From contig NZ_JAAXLS010000022.1 in assembly GCF_012328925.1 (NCBI RefSeq), positions 43,055 through 107,054 of the forward strand: a stretch of DNA of 64,000 nt. The letters are read 5' to 3'. Source of the DNA: Amycolatopsis acididurans. Lineage in GTDB: Bacteria > Actinomycetota > Actinomycetes > Mycobacteriales > Pseudonocardiaceae. Of this stretch, positions 41,926-48,616 are shown in pieces. The notes below the pieces were generated by a model. The model was not told the origin of the DNA. It ran no database searches and was given only the letters and a program-made list of their open reading frames with translations. The number at the start of each line of letters is the position of its first letter. The stretch's first letter is position 1. The position numbers were made by a program, and so were the translations under genes.

Positions 41926-42645
41926 TCAGGCGTTGGCGTCCTCGGCCAGCAGGTTCCGGGTGCGGCCCGGGTCGACCGGGATGCCGGGGCCCATGGTGGT
42001 GGAGAAGGTGATCTTCTTCAGGTAACGGCCCTTCGCCGCGGACGGCTTGGCCCGCAGGATCTCGTCCAGGGCGGCCGCGTAGTTCTCCACGAGCTTGTCG
42101 GCGTCGAAGGAGGACTTGCCGATCACCAGGTGCAGGTTGGCCTGCTTGTCGACGCGGAAGCTGATCTTGCCGCCCTTGATGTCGGTGACGGCCTTCGCGA
42201 CGTCCGGCGTGACGGTGCCGGTCTTCGGGTTCGGCATGAGACCACGCGGGCCGAGGATGCGGGCGATGCGCCCGACCTTCGCCATCTGGTCCGGCGTAGC
42301 GATCGCGGCGTCGAAGTCGAGCCAGCCACCCTGGATGCGCTCGATCAGCTCGTCGCTGCCGACCGCGTCGGCACCGGCGGCCTCGGCCTGGGTGGCCTTG
42401 TCGCCGACGGCGAAAACGATGACGCGGACGGTCTTACCAGTACCGTGCGGCAGGTTCACGGTGCCGCGGACCATCTGGTCGGCCTTGCGGGGGTCGACCC
42501 CGAGACGCACGGCCACCTCAACCGTGGCGTCCATCTTGACCTTGGAGGTTTCTTTCGCGAGCTTCGCGGCCTCGAGCGGTGCGTACAGCCGCTCGCGGTC
42601 GATCAGCTCGGCGGCCTGACGGTAGGCCTTGCTGCGCTTAGCCAT
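41926..42645 (-). CDS. rplA: 50S ribosomal protein L1
   Basis: L1 (239 residues) forms the L1 stalk that releases E-site tRNA and, in E. coli, represses rplK-rplA. MAKRSKAYRQAAELIDRERL and the signature PRGLMPNPKTGTVTPDVAKA with IKGGKISFRVDKQANLHLVI are intact. A 76-nt gap to rplK has a small GGGCCA/TGGCCC hairpin (42674-42690). Confidence 0.98.
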   Translation of the reverse strand: MAKRSKAYRQAAELIDRERLYAPLEAAKLAKETSKVKMDATVEVAVRLGVDPRKADQMVRGTVNLPHGTGKTVRVIVFAVGDKATQAEAAGADAVGSDELIERIQGGWLDFDAAIATPDQMAKVGRIARILGPRGLMPNPKTGTVTPDVAKAVTDIKGGKISFRVDKQANLHLVIGKSSFDADKLVENYAAALDEILRAKPSAAKGRYLKKITFSTTMGPGIPVDPGRTRNLLAEDANA

Positions 42646-42721
42646 GCTCTGTCCTTCGGATCAGTGTGGTGACGGGCCAGCGCGTGGCCCTCCCACGAAA
42701 TGATGTGACGTCGGGTGGGGC

Positions 42722-43153
42722 TTATTCGACGGTGATGCCCATGGAGCGGGCGGTGCCGGCGATGATCTTGGCCGCCTGGTCGATGTCGTGGGCGTTGAGG
42801 TCGCTCTTCTTGGTCTCGGCGATCTCGCGCACCTGGTCCCAGGTCACCTTGGCGACCTTGGTCTTGTGCGGCTCGCCGGAGCCCTTCTCGACACCCGCGG
42901 CCTTCAGCAGCAGCTTCGCGGCCGGCGGCGTCTTCAGCTTGAAGTCGAACGAGCGGTCTTCGTAGACGGAGATCTCGACCGGCACCACGTTGCCGCGCTG
43001 CGATTCGGTCGCGGCGTTGTAGGCCTTGCAGAACTCCATGATGTTCACGCCGTGCTGACCCAGTGCGGGGCCGACCGGCGGAGCCGGGTTCGCGGCACCC
43101 GCCTGAATCTGCAGCTTGATGATCGCTGCAAGCTTCTTCTTCTTGGGTGGCAT
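42722..43153 (-). CDS. rplK: 50S ribosomal protein L11
   Basis: L11 (143 residues) organises the GTPase-associated centre. The first 15 residues (MPPKKKKLAAIIKLQIQAGA) and the thiostrepton-binding N-terminal domain, PAPPVGPALGQHGVNIMEFC, are as usual, including the conserved proline residues. C-terminal RNA-binding domain (VTWDQVREIAETKKSDLNAH) is complete. It follows nusG by 76 nt. Confidence 0.98.
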   Translation of the reverse strand: MPPKKKKLAAIIKLQIQAGAANPAPPVGPALGQHGVNIMEFCKAYNAATESQRGNVVPVEISVYEDRSFDFKLKTPPAAKLLLKAAGVEKGSGEPHKTKVAKVTWDQVREIAETKKSDLNAHDIDQAAKIIAGTARSMGITVE

Positions 43154-43229
43154 TCCTGATTCCTATTCACTACCGAGTCCCTCGCGCGCCTGCCTGCACG
43201 CAAGGGCCAACAACCCAGTGTACGGGCCG

Positions 43230-44027
43230 TCAGATCTTGGAGACCTGGTTGAACGACAGCTCGACCGGCGTCTCGCGGCCGAAGATCGACACCAGCACCT
43301 TCAGCTTCTGCGCGTCCGCGTTGACCTCGCTGATCGTCGCGGGCAGCGTCGCGAACGGGCCGTCCATGACGGTGACCGACTCGCCCACCTCGAAGTCCAC
43401 CTCGACCGGCGCGGACACGCTGGTCTCGGCCGCGGCGGCCTCGCCCTTGGCCTTGGCCGGGGCGGCCTTCTCGACCTTCGGCGCGAGGAACTTCAGCACC
43501 TCGTCGATGGTCAGCGGCGACGGCTTGGAGGTGGCGCCGACGAACCCCGTGACGCCGGGGGTGTTGCGCACCGCGCTCCACGACGCGTCGTTGAGCTCCA
43601 TCCGGACCAGGATGTAGCCGGGCAGCACCTTGCGCTGCACCTGCTTGCGCTGGCCGTTCTTGATCTCGGTGACCTCTTCGGTCGGCACCTCGATCTGGAA
43701 GATGTAGTCCTCGACGTCCAGGGTCTGCGTCCGGGTCTCGAGGTTGTTCTTGACCTTGTTCTCGTACCCGGCGTACGAGTGCACCACGTACCAGTCGCCG
43801 GGCAGGGACTTCAGCTCGGCGCGGAGCTTGGCGACGGGGTCCTCCTCGTCGCTCTCCGGCTCGACGGCCGCGGGTTCGTCGGCTTCCGGCTCGACGGCCT
43901 CGGCGGCTTCGGTGTCACTGGCGGCGGTCGCGTCGAGGTCGGCCTGCGCCTCGGCGGCATCCTCAGCCGACGTGCCAACCGGCCCGTCGAACTCGTCGCC
44001 GGCTGCTTCGCCGTTCTCGGAGGTCAC
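43230..44027 (-). CDS. nusG: Transcription termination/antitermination factor NusG
   Basis: 265 residues. The N-terminal about 85 residues are an acidic, Ala/Glu/Asp-rich extension (AAEAVEPEADEPAAVEPESD) not found in E. coli NusG (181 residues) but seen in actinobacteria. The NusG NTD begins WYVVHSYAGYENKVKNNLET and the KOW domain is VGESVTVMDGPFATLPATIS. NTD binds RNA polymerase; KOW binds Rho or S10. Between them is an Ala/Lys-rich linker. The GTG at 44025-44027 has AGAGGA seven bases upstream. Confidence 0.96.
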   Translation of the reverse strand: MTSENGEAAGDEFDGPVGTSAEDAAEAQADLDATAASDTEAAEAVEPEADEPAAVEPESDEEDPVAKLRAELKSLPGDWYVVHSYAGYENKVKNNLETRTQTLDVEDYIFQIEVPTEEVTEIKNGQRKQVQRKVLPGYILVRMELNDASWSAVRNTPGVTGFVGATSKPSPLTIDEVLKFLAPKVEKAAPAKAKGEAAAAETSVSAPVEVDFEVGESVTVMDGPFATLPATISEVNADAQKLKVLVSIFGRETPVELSFNQVSKI

Positions 44028-44086
44028 TTTCCGTCCTCTCACTTGATCGCTTGTCGTGCCCGTGCCGGCCCACGCACCTGGCGCGC

Positions 44087-44521
44087 TCAGCCGAACAGCC
44101 AGAACACGCCCTTGCGGAACACGAAGTCCAGCAAGTAGACCAACGCGACCATGAAAGCCACGAAGACCAGCACCACGGTGGTGTAGGTGACCATCTGCTT
44201 GCGCGTCGGCCAGATGACCTTGCGCAGCTCCGCCCACACCTCGCGGACGAACCGCATGAGCCTCGCCAGCAGCGAGGGCTTCTTGTCCTTGCGAACCCGC
44301 TTGGGGGTCGCACGGCCCTTCTTGGCCTCGGCCGCCTTGCCCGTGCCCTCCGTGGAGGACCCCGCCTTGGCAGCCGGACGAGCCTTGTCCTGGTCCTTGG
44401 CCGTGGCCTTACCCGCGGGGCGCGCGGAAGCGCGACGTTCGCGCCGAGCCGCGGCGGTGACCGGACGAGAAGCCCGCTTGGACTCCTGTTCCTTCTCGCC
44501 GCCGGCGTCGCTGTCGCTCAC
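44087..44521 (-). CDS. secE: Preprotein translocase subunit SecE
   Basis: 144 residues, of which the C-terminal about 60 are the SecE core: amphipathic helix (ARLMRFVREVWAELRKVIWP) and one transmembrane helix (YTTVVLVFVAFMVALVYLLD). The first about 80 residues are a basic, Ala/Arg/Lys-rich disordered extension, as in other actinobacteria. The GTG at 44519-44521 has GAGGAG five bases upstream; another GTG two codons earlier is less well placed. It lies between tRNA-Trp and nusG. Confidence 0.93.
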   Translation of the reverse strand: MSDSDAGGEKEQESKRASRPVTAAARRERRASARPAGKATAKDQDKARPAAKAGSSTEGTGKAAEAKKGRATPKRVRKDKKPSLLARLMRFVREVWAELRKVIWPTRKQMVTYTTVVLVFVAFMVALVYLLDFVFRKGVFWLFG

Positions 44522-44555
44522 GACCACTCCTCGGGTTGGACCACCTATGCCGAAG

Positions 44556-44628
44556 CAGGGGCGACAGGACTCGAACCTGCGACCTGCGGTTTTGGAGACC
44601 GCTGCTCTACCAACTGAGCTACACCCCT
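44556..44628 (-). tRNA. tRNA-Trp (CCA anticodon)
   Basis: 73 nt. AGGGGTG at the 5' end pairs with CGCCCCT at the 3' end; the anticodon loop gives CCA and the discriminator base is G. D and T arms fold (GCTC/GAGC; CGCAGGTTCGAGTCCTG region). CCA is not encoded. The order tRNA-Trp, secE, nusG, rplK, rplA is conserved in actinobacteria. Confidence 0.97.
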
Positions 44629-44713
44629 TCGAGCACCTTCATCCGCTCGCCGGACACTCCTCGCCGGCCTCGCAACCCGCACGAGGCCTCGCTACCGAGG
44701 TTCCGAGTTCAGA

Positions 44714-44744
44714 AGTCTACGGCAAGCCATTCGGGCACTCTCAA
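44714..44744 (-). promoter_or_regulatory. Candidate promoter for tRNA-Trp and secE
   Basis: TTGAGA (44739-44744) and TAGACT (44714-44719) lie on the minus strand, 19 nt apart, about 85 nt before the tRNA. Spacing is longer than ideal. Nothing else is apparent in the rest of this gap. Confidence 0.3.
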
Positions 44745-44870
44745 CCGAGCCTCCCCTGTGCCTCGCGGGACACCCGCACCCGGTCGGCATCGATGGCCGG
44801 CTCCGCCATTACCGGCCATCGAGGCCTCCTGAGTGTTCGATCACAGCCCCACCGTGCCACCATGTAGGCC

Positions 44871-46094
44871 ATGACCTCATCCGAAACCATCACCCGCCCG
44901 CGCGTCTCGGCCCGCATCTCCAGCATCACGCCCTCGGCCACGCTGGCCGTGGACGCGAAGGTGAAGGCGCTGAAGGCCGAGGGCCGCCCGGTGATCGGTT
45001 TTGGCGCGGGACAGCCCGACTTCCCCACCCCGGACTACGTCGTCGAGGCGGCCGCGGCCGCCGTGCGCGACCGCGCCAACCACGGCTACACCGCCGCCGC
45101 CGGTCTTCCCGAGCTGCGCGAGGCACTGGCCGCGAAGACCCTGCGGGACTCCGGTTTCGAGCTGCCCGCTTCGCAGTTCCTGGTGACCAACGGCGGCAAG
45201 CAGGCGGTGTACTCCGCGTTCGCCACGCTGTGCGACCCGGGCGACGAGGTGCTGCTGCTGGCCCCGTACTGGACCACCTACCCGGAGTCGATCAAGCTCG
45301 CGGGCGGCGTTCCGGTGCAGGTCACCGCGGACGAGACCACGGACTACCTGGTCACCGTCGACCAGCTCGAGGCGGCGCGCACCGACCGCACGAAGGTGCT
45401 GCTGTTCAACTCGCCGTCCAACCCGACCGGCTCGGTCTACCCGCGTGAGCAGATCGAGGCGATCGGCCGCTGGGCCTACGAGCACGGCATCTGGGTCGTG
45501 ACCGACGAGATCTACGAACACCTCGTCTACGACGATGCGGTCAACCACTCGCTCCCGGTCGTGGTGCCCGAGATGGTCGACCAGACGCTGGTGCTCAACG
45601 GCGTCGCGAAGACGTACTCGATGACCGGCTGGCGCGTCGGCTGGATCGCGGGCCCGCAGGACGTGATCAAGGCGGCGACGAGCTACCAGACGCACCTGTG
45701 CGGCAACGTGTCCAATGTGGCCCAGCGCGCGGCGCTGGCCGCGGTGGCGGGGCCGCTGGACATCGTGCACGAGATGCGCGCCGCGTTCGACGTGCGCCGC
45801 AAGAAGATCGTGTCGATGCTCTCGGCCATCCCCGGGGTCACCTGCCCGACGCCGAAGGGCGCCTTCTACGCGTACCCGTCGGTCAAGGACGTGCTGGGCA
45901 AGGAGATTCGCGGCGAACGCCCGAAGGACACGCTGGAGCTGGCGGACCTGATCCTGCGCGAGGCCGAGGTGGCCGTCGTGCCGGGTGAGGCGTTCGGCAC
46001 ACCGGGCTACTTCCGTTTCTCCTACGCGCTGGCGGAATCCGACCTCGTCGAGGGTGTCGAGCGCGTCGGCAACCTGCTCTCCGAGGCCAAGTAG
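44871..46094 (+). CDS. Pyridoxal-phosphate aminotransferase, aspartate aminotransferase type
   Basis: 407 residues, class I/II fold type I. The PLP lysine is K247 in NGVAKTYSMTGWRVGW. The substrate-site stretch FNSPSNPTGSVYP, the YEHLVYDDA segment and the C-terminal FGTPGYFRFSYALAES (conserved arginine binding the alpha-carboxylate) fit subgroup I-gamma aspartate aminotransferases of actinobacteria and Bacillus. Reaction: transfer of an amino group between aspartate and 2-oxoglutarate, likely; other acceptors cannot be excluded. A clear ribosome binding site was not seen before the ATG at 44871. It is followed 37 nt later by the SGNH gene. Confidence 0.88.
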   Translation: MTSSETITRPRVSARISSITPSATLAVDAKVKALKAEGRPVIGFGAGQPDFPTPDYVVEAAAAAVRDRANHGYTAAAGLPELREALAAKTLRDSGFELPASQFLVTNGGKQAVYSAFATLCDPGDEVLLLAPYWTTYPESIKLAGGVPVQVTADETTDYLVTVDQLEAARTDRTKVLLFNSPSNPTGSVYPREQIEAIGRWAYEHGIWVVTDEIYEHLVYDDAVNHSLPVVVPEMVDQTLVLNGVAKTYSMTGWRVGWIAGPQDVIKAATSYQTHLCGNVSNVAQRAALAAVAGPLDIVHEMRAAFDVRRKKIVSMLSAIPGVTCPTPKGAFYAYPSVKDVLGKEIRGERPKDTLELADLILREAEVAVVPGEAFGTPGYFRFSYALAESDLVEGVERVGNLLSEAK

Positions 46095-46131
46095 CCTGCT
46101 GCCTCCCGCGGGATGACGTACAACGGGAGGC

Positions 46132-47028
46132 GTGGCCAAGAAGAGCGGTTTCGGTCTGATCGCCCTTGTCATCGTGGGCTGCCTGGCCGGATTCGGGTAC
46201 TACAAGGCACAGCAGGGTTCGTCGGCGGCGCCGCCCGCGGGCACGCCGACCACCCCTGGCACCGGTCGCTACGTCGCACTCGGCGACTCGTACACCTCGG
46301 CGCCCCAGACGGGCGCGCAGGTGGGCGAGCCGCCGGGGTGCGCACGGTCGGACAACAACTATCCGCACCTCGTCGCGGCCGAGATCAGGCCCGCGACGTT
46401 CGTGGACGCCAGCTGCAGCGGGGCCACCACCGCGAACCTCACCGGTAGCCAGACCACGAGCAACGGGACGAACCCGCCGCAGCTGGACGTGGTGACGGCG
46501 GACACGACGCTGGTCACGCTCGGCATCGGCGGTAACGACGTCGGATTCATCGGGCTGGCCAGGGAATGCGCGACGAACGACAAGAACGTCTCGCCGTGCA
46601 AGCAGAAACTCGCGGCCGGCGGCAAGGATCAGCTCGCGGAGCGGATCGACGCCACCGCACCGAAGATCGCGGACGCGCTCCAGCTGATCCACAAGAAGGC
46701 CCCGCGGGCGCGGGTGGTGGTCGTCGGTTACCCGACCGCGTTGCCGGACGGGACGGGCTGCTGGCCGTTCCTGCCGCTGGGCGCGCAGGACGTGGCGTAC
46801 CTGCGGGACGCGGCGACGAAGCTCAACGCGATGCTGGCCGCGCAGGCGAAGGCGAACCAGGCGGGCTACGCCGACACGGCGACGCCGACCAAGGGCCACG
46901 ACATGTGCCAGAAGGCGGCCACCAAGTGGGTCGAGGACCTCGTGCCGTCCTCCCCCGCGCTGGCCCTGCACCCCAACGCCAAGGGCGAACGCGCGATGGC
47001 GGACGTGGTGCTGAAGCTGGTGCGTTGA
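46132..47028 (+). CDS. SGNH/GDSL-family esterase or lipase, membrane-anchored or lipoprotein
   Basis: 298 residues. A hydrophobic N-terminus (GLIALVIVGCLAGFGYY) has a lipobox-like IVGC with Cys17, so it may be a lipoprotein or an anchored exported enzyme. Block I is GDSYTSAP (nucleophile Ser53), block III is GGNDVGF and block V is HPNAKG, the latter carrying the catalytic His. Hydrolyses an ester of unknown substrate, outside the cytoplasm. The GTG at 46132 has GGGAGG only one base away; a TACAAC hexamer seven bases before it could be a -10 box, so the mRNA might be leaderless. It ends 9 nt before hadB on the other strand. Confidence 0.85.
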   Translation: MAKKSGFGLIALVIVGCLAGFGYYKAQQGSSAAPPAGTPTTPGTGRYVALGDSYTSAPQTGAQVGEPPGCARSDNNYPHLVAAEIRPATFVDASCSGATTANLTGSQTTSNGTNPPQLDVVTADTTLVTLGIGGNDVGFIGLARECATNDKNVSPCKQKLAAGGKDQLAERIDATAPKIADALQLIHKKAPRARVVVVGYPTALPDGTGCWPFLPLGAQDVAYLRDAATKLNAMLAAQAKANQAGYADTATPTKGHDMCQKAATKWVEDLVPSSPALALHPNAKGERAMADVVLKLVR

Positions 47029-47037
47029 GGCCCCACC

Positions 47038-47439
47038 TCACCGGACGACCGCGACCGCCTTGCCCAGGACCGTTCTGCCGTCGAACTTGGCTGTGATGTC
47101 GACGCGGGCGGTGCCGTCCTCGCGGACCTCGCCGATCTTGCCGGTGAACTCCACGAGCGCACCCTTCTCGTCGTCCGGCACGACGACGGGGCGGGTGAAG
47201 CGGCAGCTGTAGTCCACGAGCTTGCCGGGGTCGCCGAGCCACTCGGTGACGAGCCGTCCGCCCAGCGCCATGGTGAGCATGCCGTGCGCGATGACGTCCG
47301 GCAGCCCGACCTGCTTGGCGAAGCGCTCGTTCCAGTGGATCGGGTTGAAGTCCAGCGACGCGCCCGCGTAGCGCACCAGGCGGTCACGGGTGACCTGGAC
47401 GTTCAGCGGCGGCAGTTCCTGTCCGACGGTGTAAGTCAC
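47038..47439 (-). CDS. MaoC-like (3R)-hydroxyacyl dehydratase subunit, HadB type
   Basis: 133 residues from the GTG at 47439 (GAGGGG five bases upstream); a GTG two codons earlier is an alternative. Hot-dog fold: the hydratase motif is YAGASLDFNPIHWNERFAKQ, with the catalytic Asp and His, followed by HGMLTMALGGRLVTEWL. Together with the adjacent HadA-like subunit it should form a dehydratase acting on acyl-ACP or acyl-CoA. In mycobacteria HadAB works in FAS-II; Amycolatopsis relatives lack mycolic acids, so the role here may be another fatty-acid step. Confidence 0.85.
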   Translation of the reverse strand: MTYTVGQELPPLNVQVTRDRLVRYAGASLDFNPIHWNERFAKQVGLPDVIAHGMLTMALGGRLVTEWLGDPGKLVDYSCRFTRPVVVPDDEKGALVEFTGKIGEVREDGTARVDITAKFDGRTVLGKAVAVVR

Positions 47440-47503
47440 GAGCACCCCTCGCTACGCTCCTCGCGCCCGTGACCGGGCGCCGCTGTGTTGGTCGGCTCGC
47501 TCA

Positions 47504-47950
47504 CTATGCCTCCCCGCGCACGACGAGCTGGGCCTTGGTGGTGCACACGATCGCCCCGTCGGCGTCGGCGATCTCGGCGCGCACCGTCAGGAAGTCGTTG
47601 CCGGCGCGGGTCATGATGTCGTCGACGAACGTGGTCAGCCGGAGCCGGTCCCCGGCGTGCACCGGCCGTTCGTGGTGGAAGCTCTGGTCGCCGTGGACCA
47701 TGCGCGAGTAGTCCAGGCCGAGCTCGGGATCGTTCGCGATGACGTTGATCGCGGCGAGGTTGATCACCGTGAGGAACGTCGGGGGCGCGATCACGTCCGG
47801 ATATCCGGCCGCGCGGGCCGCCTCGGGGTCGCGGTAGAGCGGGCTGTCGTCGCCGATCGCGTCGGCGAACTCCCTGATCTTCTCGCGCCCCACCTCGTAG
47901 GTGCTCGACGGCGGATAGCTGCGCCCGATGAACGACTGGTCCAATGCCAC
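47504..47950 (-). CDS. MaoC-like dehydratase subunit without the catalytic motif, HadA type
   Basis: 148 residues, N-terminal MaoC-like domain. It starts MALDQSFIGRSYPPSSTYEV and contains EFADAIGDDSPLYRDPEAAR, the HadA counterpart, lacking the D-x-x-x-x-H motif of the catalytic HadB partner. The GTG at 47948-47950 has no Shine-Dalgarno sequence; TAACCT ends six bases before it (47957-47962), so the mRNA may be leaderless. It lies 64 nt before hadB, with a GCGCCCG/CGGGCGC hairpin (47463-47480) between them. Confidence 0.85.
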   Translation of the reverse strand: MALDQSFIGRSYPPSSTYEVGREKIREFADAIGDDSPLYRDPEAARAAGYPDVIAPPTFLTVINLAAINVIANDPELGLDYSRMVHGDQSFHHERPVHAGDRLRLTTFVDDIMTRAGNDFLTVRAEIADADGAIVCTTKAQLVVRGEA

Positions 47951-47956
47951 GCAAGC

Positions 47957-47962
47957 AGGTTA
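47957..47962 (-). promoter_or_regulatory. -10 box directly before hadA (leaderless start)
   Basis: TAACCT on the minus strand, six bases before the GTG at 47950. Transcription would begin on the start codon. No clear -35 box is present, as usual for this kind of actinobacterial promoter. Confidence 0.45.
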
Positions 47963-48004
47963 CCCAGCGCGGATGGCCGCGCCGGAGGGCGGGCCGGGCA
48001 CGCG

Positions 48005-48036
48005 AAAAAGCCGCCCCGGTGAGGAACCGGAGCGGC
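48005..48036 (-). terminator. Intrinsic terminator after rpmG
   Basis: On the minus strand GCCGCTCCGGT pairs with ACCGGGGCGGC (one mismatch), followed by TTTTT (48005-48009). This is one of the few hairpins in the window with a real U-tract. It lies 20 nt after rpmG and before hadA. Confidence 0.8.
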
Positions 48037-48056
48037 CTTCGCGAACCTGAAGCGGC

Positions 48057-48221
48057 TTAGCGGGTTTCCTTGTGCACTCGGTGCGTACCGCAGTTCGGGC
48101 AGAACTTCTTCATCTCCAAGCGGTCCGGGTCGTTGCGCCGGTTCTTCTTGGTGATGTAGTTGCGGTGTTTGCACTCCTCGCACGCCAGCGTGATCTTCGG
48201 TCGCACGTCGGTGGCAGCCAC
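48057..48221 (-). CDS. rpmG: 50S ribosomal protein L33, zinc-binding type
   Basis: 54 residues from the GTG at 48219-48221 (AATDVRPKITLACEECKHRN). Two CxxC pairs (C14/C17 and C41/C44) show the zinc-binding form. The ribosome binding site is AAAGG. A longer frame upstream (from 48299) overlaps the tRNA-Met and is not credible. It is transcribed after tRNA-Thr and tRNA-Met. Confidence 0.95.
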   Translation of the reverse strand: MAATDVRPKITLACEECKHRNYITKKNRRNDPDRLEMKKFCPNCGTHRVHKETR

Positions 48222-48269
48222 GGCTATGCCTTTCTCTACAAAACTTCGAAATCCCCTGGCGGGGTTTGG

Positions 48270-48342
48270 TAGCGGTGGCCGGACTTGAACCGGCGACACA
48301 GCGATTATGAGCCGCTTGCTCTACCGACTGAGCTACACCGCC
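48270..48342 (-). tRNA. tRNA-Met (CAT anticodon)
   Basis: 73 nt. Acceptor arm GGCGGTG with CACCGCT (one G-U pair), anticodon stem AGCGG/TCGCT with loop CTCATAA, T arm with GGTTCAAGTCC. The first base pair and the absence of initiator features point to an elongator tRNA. Discriminator A; CCA not encoded. 49 nt before rpmG. Confidence 0.95.
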
Positions 48343-48376
48343 CTGTTCGTGCCCGCCACAACCCCCGGGTGGGGGT

Positions 48377-48420
48377 CCAGGGAGCAAGCCCCCTGGGGGC
48401 TCTGGAGCTTCACCCCAGAG
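48377..48420. repeat. Two adjacent small hairpins in the tRNA-Met/tRNA-Thr spacer
   Basis: CCAGGG/CCCTGG (48377-48396) and CTCTGG/CCAGAG (48400-48420) lie next to each other in a GC-rich spacer that also contains GGGGGTCC. Similar GTCCAGGG...CCCTGG elements recur near tRNA genes of many actinobacteria; I cannot confirm the copy number here. Confidence 0.4.
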
Positions 48421-48478
48421 GACACTGCGAAGCGCAGCCTGGCCCACGCTTTCGGTGGACAGACTACACCTGCTCGCG

Positions 48479-48551
48479 AGCCCCTTTACGGAATCGAACC
48501 GTAGACCTTCTCCTTACCATGGAGACGCTCTGCCGACTGAGCTAAAGGGGC
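48479..48551 (-). tRNA. tRNA-Thr (GGT anticodon)
   Basis: 73 nt. GCCCCTT pairs with AAGGGGC in the acceptor arm; anticodon stem TCTCC/GGAGA with loop ATGGTAA, anticodon GGT. Discriminator T; CCA not encoded. It is followed on the minus strand by tRNA-Met and rpmG. Confidence 0.96.
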
Positions 48552-48616
48552 GTGCTCAACGTTGAAGCCTCGAAGAGATTACACAATGACGGAGGGGGCC
48601 TGCGCACGGGGGTCCC

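Noticed and set aside
48057..48299. An 80-codon rpmG frame
   Set aside because: The upstream 26 codons overlap tRNA-Met; the GTG at 48221 gives the normal L33 length.
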